Origin: Hyphomicrobiales bacterium
GTDB lineage: Bacteria > Pseudomonadota > Alphaproteobacteria > Rhizobiales > Rhizobiaceae
Direction: 5' to 3'
NCBI GenBank assembly: GCA_900466605.1
Contig: UBMU01000016.1
Span: forward strand, 248,001-312,000
DNA: 64,000 bases
Each line of letters starts with the position of its first letter. Within the stretch, counting starts at the first letter, position 1. Under the pieces are notes generated by a model that saw only the letters and a program-made list of their open reading frames with translations, was not told where the DNA came from and did not search any database. Shown here piece by piece: positions 51,545-61,051 of this stretch. The translations under genes were made by a program, and so were the position numbers.

Positions 51545-54500
51545 ATGGCGAACAACAAGTACAACGAGTCGATCGAGGACAAGGCGTTCAAAGCTTTGGA
51601 TGAAGCGCTCCAGATCGACTTCGGAGAAGACGATACGCTGTCTCGTAACGGCAAGACCGACGCCCCGGAGGCCAAATTGTCCGACACACCAAGTGCCCGC
51701 AATCAGCAGTCGCCAAAAGAAGCCAAGCGCGCCCGTACTGCCAACACGCCTCGCCCGCCCGAGCAACCGTCGCGCGCCCCATCTTTCGCCGCCAACGACG
51801 CCAACCGCATATCGCCGGCTTCGCTCCTCAAGTCTCTGGAGAGTGGATCCAGTCGCTCGGCTGTCCGCAACGCAACCATCGTGTCGCTTCTCTGGATCGT
51901 AGCAGGACTTGGGTTGATGGCCCTGCTCTACTCGCCCCAGATCTGGCAGATCCGCTCGATCGCCGATCTTCTGGCGCTGCCGGGCGTTATAGCCGGTTTT
52001 ATCGGTATCATCGTGCCGGTTCTGCTGTTCTATGCCTTCGCGGTTATGATGGCTCGCGCTCAGGACATGCGCAATGCAGCACGTTCCATGGCCGAAGTCG
52101 CACTTCGCCTCTCCGAGCCTGAGACCGTTGCCTCCGAACGCATCATGACAGTCGGTCAGGCCGTTCGTCGCGAAGTTTCGGCGATGAATGAAGGCATCGA
52201 GCGCACCATTGCGCGTGCTTCCGAGCTTGAAACCCTCGTCCACTCCGAGGTCAATGCCCTGGAGCGCAGCTACGCCGACAATGAACTGCGCGTCCGTGGC
52301 CTCGTGCATGAACTCGGTTCCGAACGCGAAGCGATCGTCAACCACGCCGAGCGCATCCGCACGTCGATTGCCGGCGTGCACGATCAGCTCAAGGAAGACC
52401 TGTCGCTCGCCACGGAAGAGATCGCCGTGCGCCTTGCAACGTCGGGTGAGGCCTTCGCCTCGATGATCGACACCCGTGCCGCCGCCATTACGGAAAAGTC
52501 GGAGTCGGCGATCCAGTCGCTCGGCACTCTGCTTGCGGCAAAGACGGATTCGCTCCTGCAGACGCTGACATCCTCAGGATTCGCGCTAACCAACGAATTC
52601 GACACTCGGCTTGATTCCCTCACATCGAGCCTGAGCGAGCACGGTGACCAAATTCTTCGGCAGTTCGAAACGCGTGCGTCTACGATGGACAGCAATGCCG
52701 AGAAGCTCAACGCCGCACTGAACGATCGTGCCCGCCAGCTGAACGAGATTCTGATCGCCCGCACCCGCGAGATCAACGAGAGCCTGACCGGTGGCGAACG
52801 CACCATCAGCACCACACTGGATGATGTGCTCTCGAAGCTCAACAGCGCACTCGACGAGAAGGGTTCGAGCTTCCGCCACAGCCTGCAGTCGAGCGTCGAC
52901 GACACCATCATGGATCTCGACCTCCGCTCCGGTTTCTTCGACGAAAGGCTACAGGCGACTGTCGCGCAACTCTCGACTTCGTTCGATGATCGCGTCGCGG
53001 AATTCGCCAATGCCTTCGACAAGCGCGCCGGCTCGCTCGACACCAAGCTTATGGAGAGCCTCAACCGCATCAACGATACGATGACGGGCGGTTCGGAATC
53101 ATTGAACGGCATCCTGAGTTCGAGCATTGAGCGCCTTGGCGTGTCGCTCACCGACCAGTCCTTCGCACTGGCCACTGCGCTTGCCACCAGCCAGGAAGTT
53201 ATGGAAAGTTCTCTGGCGGGCAAGGTTTCAGAAGTCACCGAGGCCATCCATACGCAAACGACGGGTATGACGTCGGCGCTCAGCCATGCGACCTCCGAGA
53301 TCTCGCTGGCGCTCGCCTCGGGCACCTCGGAACTCCATAACAATCTTTCTGCACGGGCGACGGAATTCCGCGATACGTTGCTGTCCACGACCTCCGACCT
53401 TAGTTCGGCTGTCTCTGCCGGAACAGAGCAGATTACTTCGGCGTTTGGCCGTGCCGACGAACTGAACACGATGATCTCCAGGCGCGCGACTGACATCACG
53501 CACGCGCTCGACTCGGCGCACGAGCGGATCGACGGAGTGATGGCCGATCGTGGCGGTGCGCTCACTGCTGCCCTTGCCGACAGCCAGGACCGCTTCGAAA
53601 GCACCTTGGCAAGCCGCTCGGAGGCGATCATCAACGCAGTATCGGGTAGCCACGAACGCCTCGCCGATACGCTCGACGACAAGGCGATGACGCTGGCTAT
53701 TTCGCTGGATGAGAGCCAGAACCGCTTCGAGGATACCATTGCCAAGCGTGCGGAGGCGATTGCCTCCTCGATCGCCAGCGGCCATGAGAAGCTCGCCGAT
53801 ACTCTTGATGATAAGGCAATGGCACTCGCCATTTCCCTCAATGAGGGGCAGTCCCGCCTTGCAGATACGCTGGACCTTCACGTCAATGCGGTTGCGAGCC
53901 AGCTTGCCGGCAGCCATGAAAAGCTCAGCGAAGCCCTGGACGACAAGACGATGGCCCTCGCCATTTCCCTCAATGAGGGCCAGACACGGCTTGCCGACAC
54001 CCTCGGCTACCATAGCGAGACGATCGCCAAGCAGATCGTCGGTGGCCACGACAAGCTCACAGAGGCTCTCGACGACCGGGCAATGGCGCTTGCCATTTCG
54101 TTGAACGAAAGCCAGACCCGTCTCGAAGATACGCTCGGTCACCACGCCGAAACAATCACCAACTCGCTTGCCGGCGGACATGACCGGATCACCGAGGCGC
54201 TGGACGACCGCGTCATGGCACTTGCCGTATCCCTGAACGAGGGCCACAGCCGCATAGAAGATGCGCTTAGCCGGCGTGTCGATACGATCGCAAACTCGAT
54301 TGCCACGGTTCAGGACCGACTTTCGGATACGCTCGACGAGAAGGCAATGGCGCTCGCTATCTCCTTCGGCGAAAGCCAGAGCCGCTTTGACGACGCACTG
54401 GAAGCGCGCACCAACGCGTTGCTCGACACTGTGGCTGGCGCCGAATCCCGCGTCGCCGGTGCCCTCGTCGACAAGTCGGATGCAATTCGCAGCGCATACA

Positions 54501-57500
54501 CGGAGAGCCAGGCGCGCCTCGAGCGTTCGCTGAACGATCACGCATCGACGCTCGCCGGCACGCTTTCGAGCGGCGGCGACCGCATCGAGCAACTGACCGG
54601 CAATGCCGCCGCCCGCATCGAGCACAGCCTGAGCAATGCACACCAGCAGCTGGAAACGCTGCACGGCGATGCGGCATCCCGCATCGAAGGCGGCCTTGCA
54701 GCCGCACACGATCGCTTCGAAGCGCTGACCGGAAATGCGGCTACGCGAATCGAGAGCGGTTTGGACTCGGCTCACGAACGCATTCGTTCGACGCTGGCCG
54801 ATCGCGAGCAGTCCATCAACATCGCGCTCACCGATGCTCACAGCCGTATCAGTGACACGCTTTCCGATCAGGCGACGACAATCGGCGCTTCGATTGCGAC
54901 CAGCGTCGGCATGCTGGAAATGTCGCTGGAAGACCATGAGGTCTCGCTTCGCCAGACAATCGACAACAGTGGCCGCGCCCTGGAAGATCGGCTGCGCGAC
55001 AGCACTGGCCATATTGCCGGCCGCTTCCAGGAAGCTGCAGGTGAGATTTCGCGCTCGGCAGAAACTTTCTCGTCCCAGCTCGATCAGTCGATCGAGGGCA
55101 TGACCGGTCGTTTTGCCGAAACGGGGTCGCGTGTTGAGGCCGGCCTTGCAGCCCTCGAAAACCGCATTCGTGACGGCGTCGGTGGCGTGGCCGAACAGGT
55201 TGACGCTGCTGGTGGCCGCCTCTCCAATACGTTGTCCGACGGCATTTCGCGCATTGGCGCCCTTGGCGATGAGGCAACGGGCCGTATTGCCGCCGCGCTC
55301 GACGACAGCGTCGCAAAGTTTGCGGAAACGATTGATGGCCGTACGGCCAACCTTACGTCCGAGATCGACACTCGCACGACCAATCTGACCTCCGGGATCG
55401 ACTCCCGCACGGCGAGCATTGGCGAAGCGATGGAGAGCGGCAGTGCCCGCATCGAGGAGCGCCTGTCGACGATGGACCGAGCTTTGAACGTCGGTCTCGA
55501 CGCAGTCAATCGCACCATCGAAGGCAAGGCTGCCGGCCTTGCTGCCGCGCTTCGCAGCGCCGTTGCCGAGACGACTCAGGGCATTGACGATGAAGCGGCC
55601 CGCGTCGCAGAAAACCTTGGCCGTACCGGCCAGCAGTTTGCGGAAGGTCTCGAGGCGAAGAGCAGCGAGTTCACCCGCACAATCGAAGAGCGTTCCGAAC
55701 AGATCGTCGGTCGTGTCTCCGACGCGCAGAACCGCCTCGCCGGTCAGGCAGCAGCCGTCGCTCAGACATTCTCTGAGGCCGGCAACGCAATTGTCAACAA
55801 GGTTGCGGAAGCCGAGACTCTGGTCAGCGGGCAGGTCGGCGCCATCTCACGCGCGCTCGGCGACGCCCAGGCGACCTTCGAAAACCATGGCGCGGGCATC
55901 CGCACCACAATTTCCGATGCGAGCCAGGAAATCTCGTCGACCATGGCAGATGTTGAACGGGCGCTGGAAGCTCGCGGCAATGCGATCCGTTCAAGCCTTG
56001 AGGACCGTACGCGTGAAATCGACGCGACGCTGACAGATGTCGAAAAGGCACTTGAGGCGCGCGGCAATTCCATCCGCGCAACCCTCGACGACCGCACGCG
56101 CGAACTCAATTCGGTACTTGCCGGCCGCTCTACGGAGCTGACGCGCATTCTCGACGAGACAGCCCGACCGCTGATCGACCGATATGCCGATGCTGGCAAG
56201 GAAGCTGCAGCGCGCATCACCGCTGCGACCGAACGCAGCACCGAGCGCCTGCGCAGCGAGAACGAGGCGCTGATTAACGCGATCGCCGCACGCACAGAGA
56301 GCGCATCCTCGGCAGTCGACGCGATGGAGAGCAGCCTCCTTGCCAACGTCAACAAGCTGATCGAGCGCCTGTCGGACAACAGTTCTGCCATGGGCCAGAT
56401 GATGAGCAGTGCCGCCGAGAATCTCGCGGCGGTCGATGGTCGCCTCGGAGATACGACGTCGCGCTTTACCGAATCCGCATCGAAGGCCGCCGAGATGGTT
56501 TCCGCCTCGACCCGCCTGCTCGAAGGCAAAGTTGATCGCCTGTCCGATATTTCGGGCCAGACGCTTGCTCAGGTCGGTGGCATCATTGGCCGGTTCGACG
56601 AGCATTCCAAGGTGCTTGGCCAAGCCTCCGGTCTGCTCGCAGCAGCCCAGTCGAACCTTGTTTCGACGCTCGAGGATCGCGAAACGGCATTGCAGAACCT
56701 GTCTGTTGGCCTCGTTCAGCGCTCGGAAGAAATCGAAAAGACAATGCGCTCGCTGGGCGGCATGGTCGAATCCGCCTTCGACCGCGCCGAGCAGCGTTCG
56801 AACCAGGTCAGTGGCACGCTGCGCGAGAGCGTACAGTCCTCGTTCTCCGATATCGGCCGGGTTCTCACAGAGACCGAGAAGCGTGCGGAAGAAGCAGCGG
56901 CGACCATGCGCGCTGCACTCGTCAAGGCCGGCGAAGATGCCAATGCAACGATCGACGGTGCGTTCGGCAATGCAGAGCGTCGCTCCAGCGAACTTTCCAA
57001 CCGCCTGCGCGGCGGCCTGACGGCATCCTTGTCGGAAGTCGAGCGTATGCTCGGCGAGGCAGGCCGCGCATCAGACGGCGCTGCCCAGACTATGCGCGAG
57101 TCACTTCGTGAAGCAGTCGAGGAGGCGGTATCCCGCTTCTCCGGTGCAACCGAAGAGATCCGACGTTCCGCCGGCGACATCCGCAAGGAACTCGATATGA
57201 CCCGCAGCGAATTGAAGCGCGGTGCATTCGACCTTCCCGAGGAAGCCAAGGAGAGCGCCGCCGCCATGCGTCGCGCCGTCGCCGAGCAGATCAAGGCCCT
57301 GCAGGATATCTCGCACATTGTCGGCCGCTCGACTCAGCAATTGGAGATTTCCGAGCCTGTGCCGCGGACCATTCCCCAGCCTGCGCCGCGCACGGCCCAG
57401 CCGGCCGTCACCCAGCAGGCGCCCCAGCCAGCCACGCCGGCAGCACTCGCTCCGGCACCGGCAGTGCCCCCCTCGCCAATCGAAAGCGTCGGCCTACGCG

Positions 57501-58057
57501 GTTCACTGACGCCGCCCGCAGCCGCTACACCGCAGCGCGCACCGGTTGCTGCCCCGGCTCCGGCATCCCCGGCAACCGGCGGCTGGATCAGCGACCTTCT
57601 TCGAGGCGCATCGCGCGAGGAAGCCGCTGAGGAAGCTCCTGCTCGGCAACCAGCACCCCGGGCAGAGACGCCCGCAGCACCGGCTCGAGCGGCCGACAGC
57701 CGCAACCCGCGTCACGTCGTCGAGTCCCTGAACTCGCTTTCCGTGGATATCGCCCGCGCCATCGATCACGACGCATCGGTCGATCTGTGGCGTCGCTATC
57801 AGCGCGGCGAACGGGATGTCTTCACCCGCCGCCTCTACACACTGAAGGGCCAGCAGACCTTCGACGAGATCAAGCGCAAGTACGACCGTGAGCCGGAGTT
57901 CCGCACCGCTGTCGATCGCTATATCGCCGACTTCGAGAAACTGCTTGCCGATGTCTCCCGCAGCGATCGCGACAAGACGATCACACAGTCCTATCTGACT
58001 TCGGATACCGGCAAGGTCTATACGATGCTTGCCCATGCCGCGGGACGGTTAAGCTAA
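51545..58057 (+). CDS. gpr: Growth pole ring protein (GPR/RgsE-like)
   Basis: A giant 2170-residue protein. The N-terminus is hydrophilic; two transmembrane segments lie at about 110-130 and 142-170; a helical, apolipoprotein-like region then runs to about 1930. Within it are eight 44-residue repeats (residues 659-1010, consensus LDDKAMALAISLNEGQ) and five 22-residue repeats (1011-1120), matching the 11-residue periodicity of amphipathic helices. A Pro/Ala-rich linker (1935-2050) leads to a conserved 115-residue C-terminal region. Size and layout match Agrobacterium GPR and Sinorhizobium RgsE, which form a ring at the growing pole and are needed for rod shape. GAGG lies ten bases before the ATG. 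Confidence 0.93.
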   Translation: MANNKYNESIEDKAFKALDEALQIDFGEDDTLSRNGKTDAPEAKLSDTPSARNQQSPKEAKRARTANTPRPPEQPSRAPSFAANDANRISPASLLKSLESGSSRSAVRNATIVSLLWIVAGLGLMALLYSPQIWQIRSIADLLALPGVIAGFIGIIVPVLLFYAFAVMMARAQDMRNAARSMAEVALRLSEPETVASERIMTVGQAVRREVSAMNEGIERTIARASELETLVHSEVNALERSYADNELRVRGLVHELGSEREAIVNHAERIRTSIAGVHDQLKEDLSLATEEIAVRLATSGEAFASMIDTRAAAITEKSESAIQSLGTLLAAKTDSLLQTLTSSGFALTNEFDTRLDSLTSSLSEHGDQILRQFETRASTMDSNAEKLNAALNDRARQLNEILIARTREINESLTGGERTISTTLDDVLSKLNSALDEKGSSFRHSLQSSVDDTIMDLDLRSGFFDERLQATVAQLSTSFDDRVAEFANAFDKRAGSLDTKLMESLNRINDTMTGGSESLNGILSSSIERLGVSLTDQSFALATALATSQEVMESSLAGKVSEVTEAIHTQTTGMTSALSHATSEISLALASGTSELHNNLSARATEFRDTLLSTTSDLSSAVSAGTEQITSAFGRADELNTMISRRATDITHALDSAHERIDGVMADRGGALTAALADSQDRFESTLASRSEAIINAVSGSHERLADTLDDKAMTLAISLDESQNRFEDTIAKRAEAIASSIASGHEKLADTLDDKAMALAISLNEGQSRLADTLDLHVNAVASQLAGSHEKLSEALDDKTMALAISLNEGQTRLADTLGYHSETIAKQIVGGHDKLTEALDDRAMALAISLNESQTRLEDTLGHHAETITNSLAGGHDRITEALDDRVMALAVSLNEGHSRIEDALSRRVDTIANSIATVQDRLSDTLDEKAMALAISFGESQSRFDDALEARTNALLDTVAGAESRVAGALVDKSDAIRSAYTESQARLERSLNDHASTLAGTLSSGGDRIEQLTGNAAARIEHSLSNAHQQLETLHGDAASRIEGGLAAAHDRFEALTGNAATRIESGLDSAHERIRSTLADREQSINIALTDAHSRISDTLSDQATTIGASIATSVGMLEMSLEDHEVSLRQTIDNSGRALEDRLRDSTGHIAGRFQEAAGEISRSAETFSSQLDQSIEGMTGRFAETGSRVEAGLAALENRIRDGVGGVAEQVDAAGGRLSNTLSDGISRIGALGDEATGRIAAALDDSVAKFAETIDGRTANLTSEIDTRTTNLTSGIDSRTASIGEAMESGSARIEERLSTMDRALNVGLDAVNRTIEGKAAGLAAALRSAVAETTQGIDDEAARVAENLGRTGQQFAEGLEAKSSEFTRTIEERSEQIVGRVSDAQNRLAGQAAAVAQTFSEAGNAIVNKVAEAETLVSGQVGAISRALGDAQATFENHGAGIRTTISDASQEISSTMADVERALEARGNAIRSSLEDRTREIDATLTDVEKALEARGNSIRATLDDRTRELNSVLAGRSTELTRILDETARPLIDRYADAGKEAAARITAATERSTERLRSENEALINAIAARTESASSAVDAMESSLLANVNKLIERLSDNSSAMGQMMSSAAENLAAVDGRLGDTTSRFTESASKAAEMVSASTRLLEGKVDRLSDISGQTLAQVGGIIGRFDEHSKVLGQASGLLAAAQSNLVSTLEDRETALQNLSVGLVQRSEEIEKTMRSLGGMVESAFDRAEQRSNQVSGTLRESVQSSFSDIGRVLTETEKRAEEAAATMRAALVKAGEDANATIDGAFGNAERRSSELSNRLRGGLTASLSEVERMLGEAGRASDGAAQTMRESLREAVEEAVSRFSGATEEIRRSAGDIRKELDMTRSELKRGAFDLPEEAKESAAAMRRAVAEQIKALQDISHIVGRSTQQLEISEPVPRTIPQPAPRTAQPAVTQQAPQPATPAALAPAPAVPPSPIESVGLRGSLTPPAAATPQRAPVAAPAPASPATGGWISDLLRGASREEAAEEAPARQPAPRAETPAAPARAADSRNPRHVVESLNSLSVDIARAIDHDASVDLWRRYQRGERDVFTRRLYTLKGQQTFDEIKRKYDREPEFRTAVDRYIADFEKLLADVSRSDRDKTITQSYLTSDTGKVYTMLAHAAGRLS
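53519..54904 (+). repeat. Tandem 132-base and 66-base coding repeats
   Basis: Eight in-frame units of 132 bases (53519-54574) and five of 66 bases (54575-54904) inside the growth pole ring gene, visible at protein level and diverged at DNA level. They encode the 44- and 22-residue helical repeats. Confidence 0.85.
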
Positions 58058-58079
58058 GAGCTGAGACAAAAGACAAAAG

Positions 58080-58111
58080 AAATGGCCGCCAAAAGGCGGC
58101 CATTTTTTTTC
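58080..58111. terminator. Terminator after gpr
   Basis: AAATGGCCGCC (58080-58090) pairs with GGCGGCCATTT (58095-58105), followed by T-run. It may also end the convergent Mla operon. Confidence 0.9.
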
Positions 58112-58185
58112 GAGGTCTTGTCGCTGACGCTTGAAGCGCACGTCAGCGGAATGCGGCTTCCACCGTTCCGCTGGCCCGGGCACAA

Positions 58186-58794
58186 TCAAATCGACCGCAG
58201 CGTCCAGTCGACGATCTCAGCCGCCACGGCTGAAAAAGCTCGGTCGAGGCCCTTTACGAGGGCATCATTGGAGCCACCGGCAGGTACCACTTGTCTGAAA
58301 ACTCTTTGATCTCTCACGGAACCATTGCGGTCATTCAGGATCTTGGCTGAAATCTCGACGACAGCGCGGCTGCCGCCTGTTGTATCGATCTCGAAAGAGC
58401 GAATATCAGTGACGACTTGGTAATCGATCGCGAGCCCCTGACCGGGTACGCCGACGCCGCCGAGCTTGCCGGAATTTTCGTAGGCCTCGACGAGCTTTGC
58501 TTGAACCATACGCGGCAGCTTGTCGCCCCATTGCGCCTTGGAAAGATACTGGATCTCCGAGGAAGACACACGGATGACGATCTGCTCACTGTCAAGCGCC
58601 TTCAAAGCGGTCGGTTGCTGCACCAGGATCTGCCGCCCCTTTGCCGACGGACCACTGCCGGCTACCGACGCAGAGAGATCGTAGGTGTCGTTCTTCGCAG
58701 CCGTCCCACAGCCGACAAGGCCTGCCAATAGCGGCAGCGCGATCGCGGTCGCGGATAGCCACGAACGACGCTGCAACGGATCCGATACGGCCAT
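58186..58794 (-). CDS. ABC-transport auxiliary lipoprotein of the Mla operon
   Basis: A 202-residue lipoprotein: the lipobox LVGC has Cys29, and the mature part fits the ABC-transport auxiliary family (PqiC-like). The ATG at 58794 has GAGGAG five bases upstream, so the longer frame to 58839 is not used. It is the last gene of the mla-like operon, 22 bases after mlaD, and should anchor the pathway in the outer membrane. Confidence 0.88.
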   Translation of the reverse strand: MAVSDPLQRRSWLSATAIALPLLAGLVGCGTAAKNDTYDLSASVAGSGPSAKGRQILVQQPTALKALDSEQIVIRVSSSEIQYLSKAQWGDKLPRMVQAKLVEAYENSGKLGGVGVPGQGLAIDYQVVTDIRSFEIDTTGGSRAVVEISAKILNDRNGSVRDQRVFRQVVPAGGSNDALVKGLDRAFSAVAAEIVDWTLRSI

Positions 58795-58816
58795 ATGCGC
58801 TCCTCTAATATCTCTG

Positions 58817-60187
58817 TTAACGCCGCGTCCGGCCGTCATATTGCTTTACAGTGTCACCGCCGAAGATCAGGCGTTGCGGATTCTGGTCGAAGTCGCTGAT
58901 TGCATCGTTGAGGTTGCGCACTGTAGAGCGCGTGTCATTGATGAGTGCCTGTACGTCCCGCAGGCCGCCGCTCGAAAACTTCTGCAGATTGTCGGCAATC
59001 GGGCCGATACGCGAATTGAGGTTGTCGGCAACCTTCTTGAACGAGCTAAGCGTGTCACGCGCCTGCGCAAAGAGCGATTGCGTGTTGTCCGTACCGAGCA
59101 ACGCATCGAGCTTGATTAGAATGCCATCCACCCGAGTAGACGCGGAGTTCAGCTTGTTCGCCATCTGCGACACGTTCTGAATCGTCTGATCGATGTCCTT
59201 CTGCCGAGCAGAAACTGTGTTCGCGACATCCTTGATCGATGCGACGGCGATGCGCGCGTCCTTGGTCGCCTGCGAAATGTCGTCGACGGATCCCTTAACC
59301 TTGGCCGGATCTATCTGTGCTACCAGCGTATCCACCCGATCGAGCGTCGCCTGCGCCTTCTTGCCAAGATCGTTGTAGGTCGTCGCCGTTTCCTGGAATT
59401 TCTGGATCGCGCCCTTGAAGTTGCCGGAAGCATCGGCAACGTCACGACTAACTTTTTCGGCGTTACTGAGAATAGTGTCGATCTTCTTCGCATCGACGGC
59501 CTTCACCAGCGCTTCGACCGCTTCCAGCGTCGAGTCGACCCGACCCGAGACCTTGCGGACGGTGTCGGAAAGCTGCCCGACACTCTGCAGGAACGAGTCG
59601 ATGTTGCCGGAGTTCTTAGCCAGCGCGTCGGAGAAGGTTTCGGCATTTTGCAAGGTCTTGGTCAGCGGTCCGCGGGCGTCCTTCACAAATCCTTGAATCT
59701 GTCCGACTGCATCGTTCGCTCGGTCGAGAATCTTGTCTGCCGTCGCCAACAGATTCGTGACGCTCGATTGATCCGCGACGATGACCGCTCGCTTTCCGCT
59801 TTCGATCGACTGTTGAAGAATGTTCTTTTCGCCGATCTTGCCGCCCGAGAGTTCGATGTAGGCAGCGCCCGTCAGACCCTGGATTTCAAGGATGGCCTTC
59901 GTCGAGGGATATATCGGCGCATCGACTCGCACTTCTGTGAACGCCAGCGAGAAACTCGGATCGTCAGCATCGATCGACAGTGACTTGACCGCGCCGACCT
60001 GAATACCGTTGAACCGAACCGGCGAGCCGACGCTCAAGCCGTTCGCGGACCCTGGGATACGAACGATCAGTTCAGCCATCGGGCCACCACGCCCGTATTC
60101 GGCCATCCAGTAGACAAAGCCGAACGCCGCCGCGATGACGAGCACCGTGAAAAAGCCGACAATCGTGTAGTTCGCTTTTGTTTCCAT
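58817..60187 (-). CDS. mlaD: MlaD-family MCE protein
   Basis: The substrate-binding subunit of a lipid transporter. One transmembrane segment (about 7-27) is followed by the MCE domain (about 38-116) and a long helical C-terminus (to 456), much longer than in E. coli MlaD. GLTGAAYIELSGG is the end of the MCE fold. Acts in the periplasm with the permease and ATPase encoded upstream. Confidence 0.93.
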   Translation of the reverse strand: METKANYTIVGFFTVLVIAAAFGFVYWMAEYGRGGPMAELIVRIPGSANGLSVGSPVRFNGIQVGAVKSLSIDADDPSFSLAFTEVRVDAPIYPSTKAILEIQGLTGAAYIELSGGKIGEKNILQQSIESGKRAVIVADQSSVTNLLATADKILDRANDAVGQIQGFVKDARGPLTKTLQNAETFSDALAKNSGNIDSFLQSVGQLSDTVRKVSGRVDSTLEAVEALVKAVDAKKIDTILSNAEKVSRDVADASGNFKGAIQKFQETATTYNDLGKKAQATLDRVDTLVAQIDPAKVKGSVDDISQATKDARIAVASIKDVANTVSARQKDIDQTIQNVSQMANKLNSASTRVDGILIKLDALLGTDNTQSLFAQARDTLSSFKKVADNLNSRIGPIADNLQKFSSGGLRDVQALINDTRSTVRNLNDAISDFDQNPQRLIFGGDTVKQYDGRTRR

Positions 60188-60196
60188 CGTATCCGC

Positions 60197-61042
60197 TCAC
60201 TTCCCGCGGCTATCTTGCGCCAGGCTGTCCTCGCCTGCGTGGCCACTCTGCGGCACGATCGAACGCGCTCGCTTGCCCTTGAAATAAGCCTGAACCCACG
60301 GATCATCGTAGGCCAGCATATCGTCGATTGTTCCCTCGACCATTACCCGCTTCTTGCCAAGCACGGCAATGCGGTCGCAGACCGAGAAGAGGCTGTCGAG
60401 GTCGTGGGTGACCATGTAGACGGTCAGTCCGAGCGTGTCCCTGAGCCTTGCAATGAGCTCATCGAACTCTGCAGCACCGATCGGATCAAGGCCCGAAGTC
60501 GGCTCGTCGAGAAATACCAGCTCCGGGTCGAGCGCGAGCGCCCGCGCCAGTGCAGCACGCTTGATCATACCGCCCGAAAGCTCCGACGGGTATTTATCGG
60601 CAGCATCCGCAGCAAGCCCGACAAGGCGGATTTTGAGTTGAGCCAGTTCATCCATCAGCGACTGTGGCAGGTCCAGATACTCGCGCATCGGCACCTGAAT
60701 GTTCTCCTTCACCGTCAATGAAGAGAACAGTGCGCCCTGCTGAAACAGCACGCCGAGACGCATGTCGAGCGCATTGCGCTGCGGTTCATTGAGCTCGTCG
60801 AAATCCTGGCCCAATATCGTGATATTTCCGGAACGACGCGGCAGCAGCCGAAGTACCGTCCGCATCAAGACTGACTTGCCTGTTCCCGAAGCACCGACAA
60901 AACCGAGGATTTCGCCGCGATAGATATCGAGGTTCAGATTGTCGAGAACGACCTTTGACCCGAAACCGACGGTTACGCCGCGCGCCGAAAGCACGACATC
61001 CCGCCCCTCATCGTTTCTGGTCTCTGTATGCTGCCCGTCCAC
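60197..61042 (-). CDS. mlaF: Mla ABC-transporter ATP-binding protein
   Basis: A 281-residue ATPase. Walker A GASGTGKS is at residues 50-57, signature LSGGMIKRAALARAL and Walker B LVFLDEPTSGLDP follow, and the final switch His is in VTHDLDS. Start GTG at 61042; its AAGGAT ribosome-binding site overlaps the mlaE stop. Confidence 0.96.
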   Translation of the reverse strand: MDGQHTETRNDEGRDVVLSARGVTVGFGSKVVLDNLNLDIYRGEILGFVGASGTGKSVLMRTVLRLLPRRSGNITILGQDFDELNEPQRNALDMRLGVLFQQGALFSSLTVKENIQVPMREYLDLPQSLMDELAQLKIRLVGLAADAADKYPSELSGGMIKRAALARALALDPELVFLDEPTSGLDPIGAAEFDELIARLRDTLGLTVYMVTHDLDSLFSVCDRIAVLGKKRVMVEGTIDDMLAYDDPWVQAYFKGKRARSIVPQSGHAGEDSLAQDSRGK

Positions 61043-61051
61043 GTATAATCC

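Noticed and set aside
53519..54904. The periodic sequence considered as a CRISPR array or satellite repeat
   Set aside because: Unit lengths are multiples of three, the repeats keep one reading frame and vary at DNA level, so they are coding repeats.
52384..55012. Antisense frames of 485 and 594 codons opposite gpr
   Set aside because: They mirror the repeat region of gpr; the repetition in their products comes from the sense repeats.
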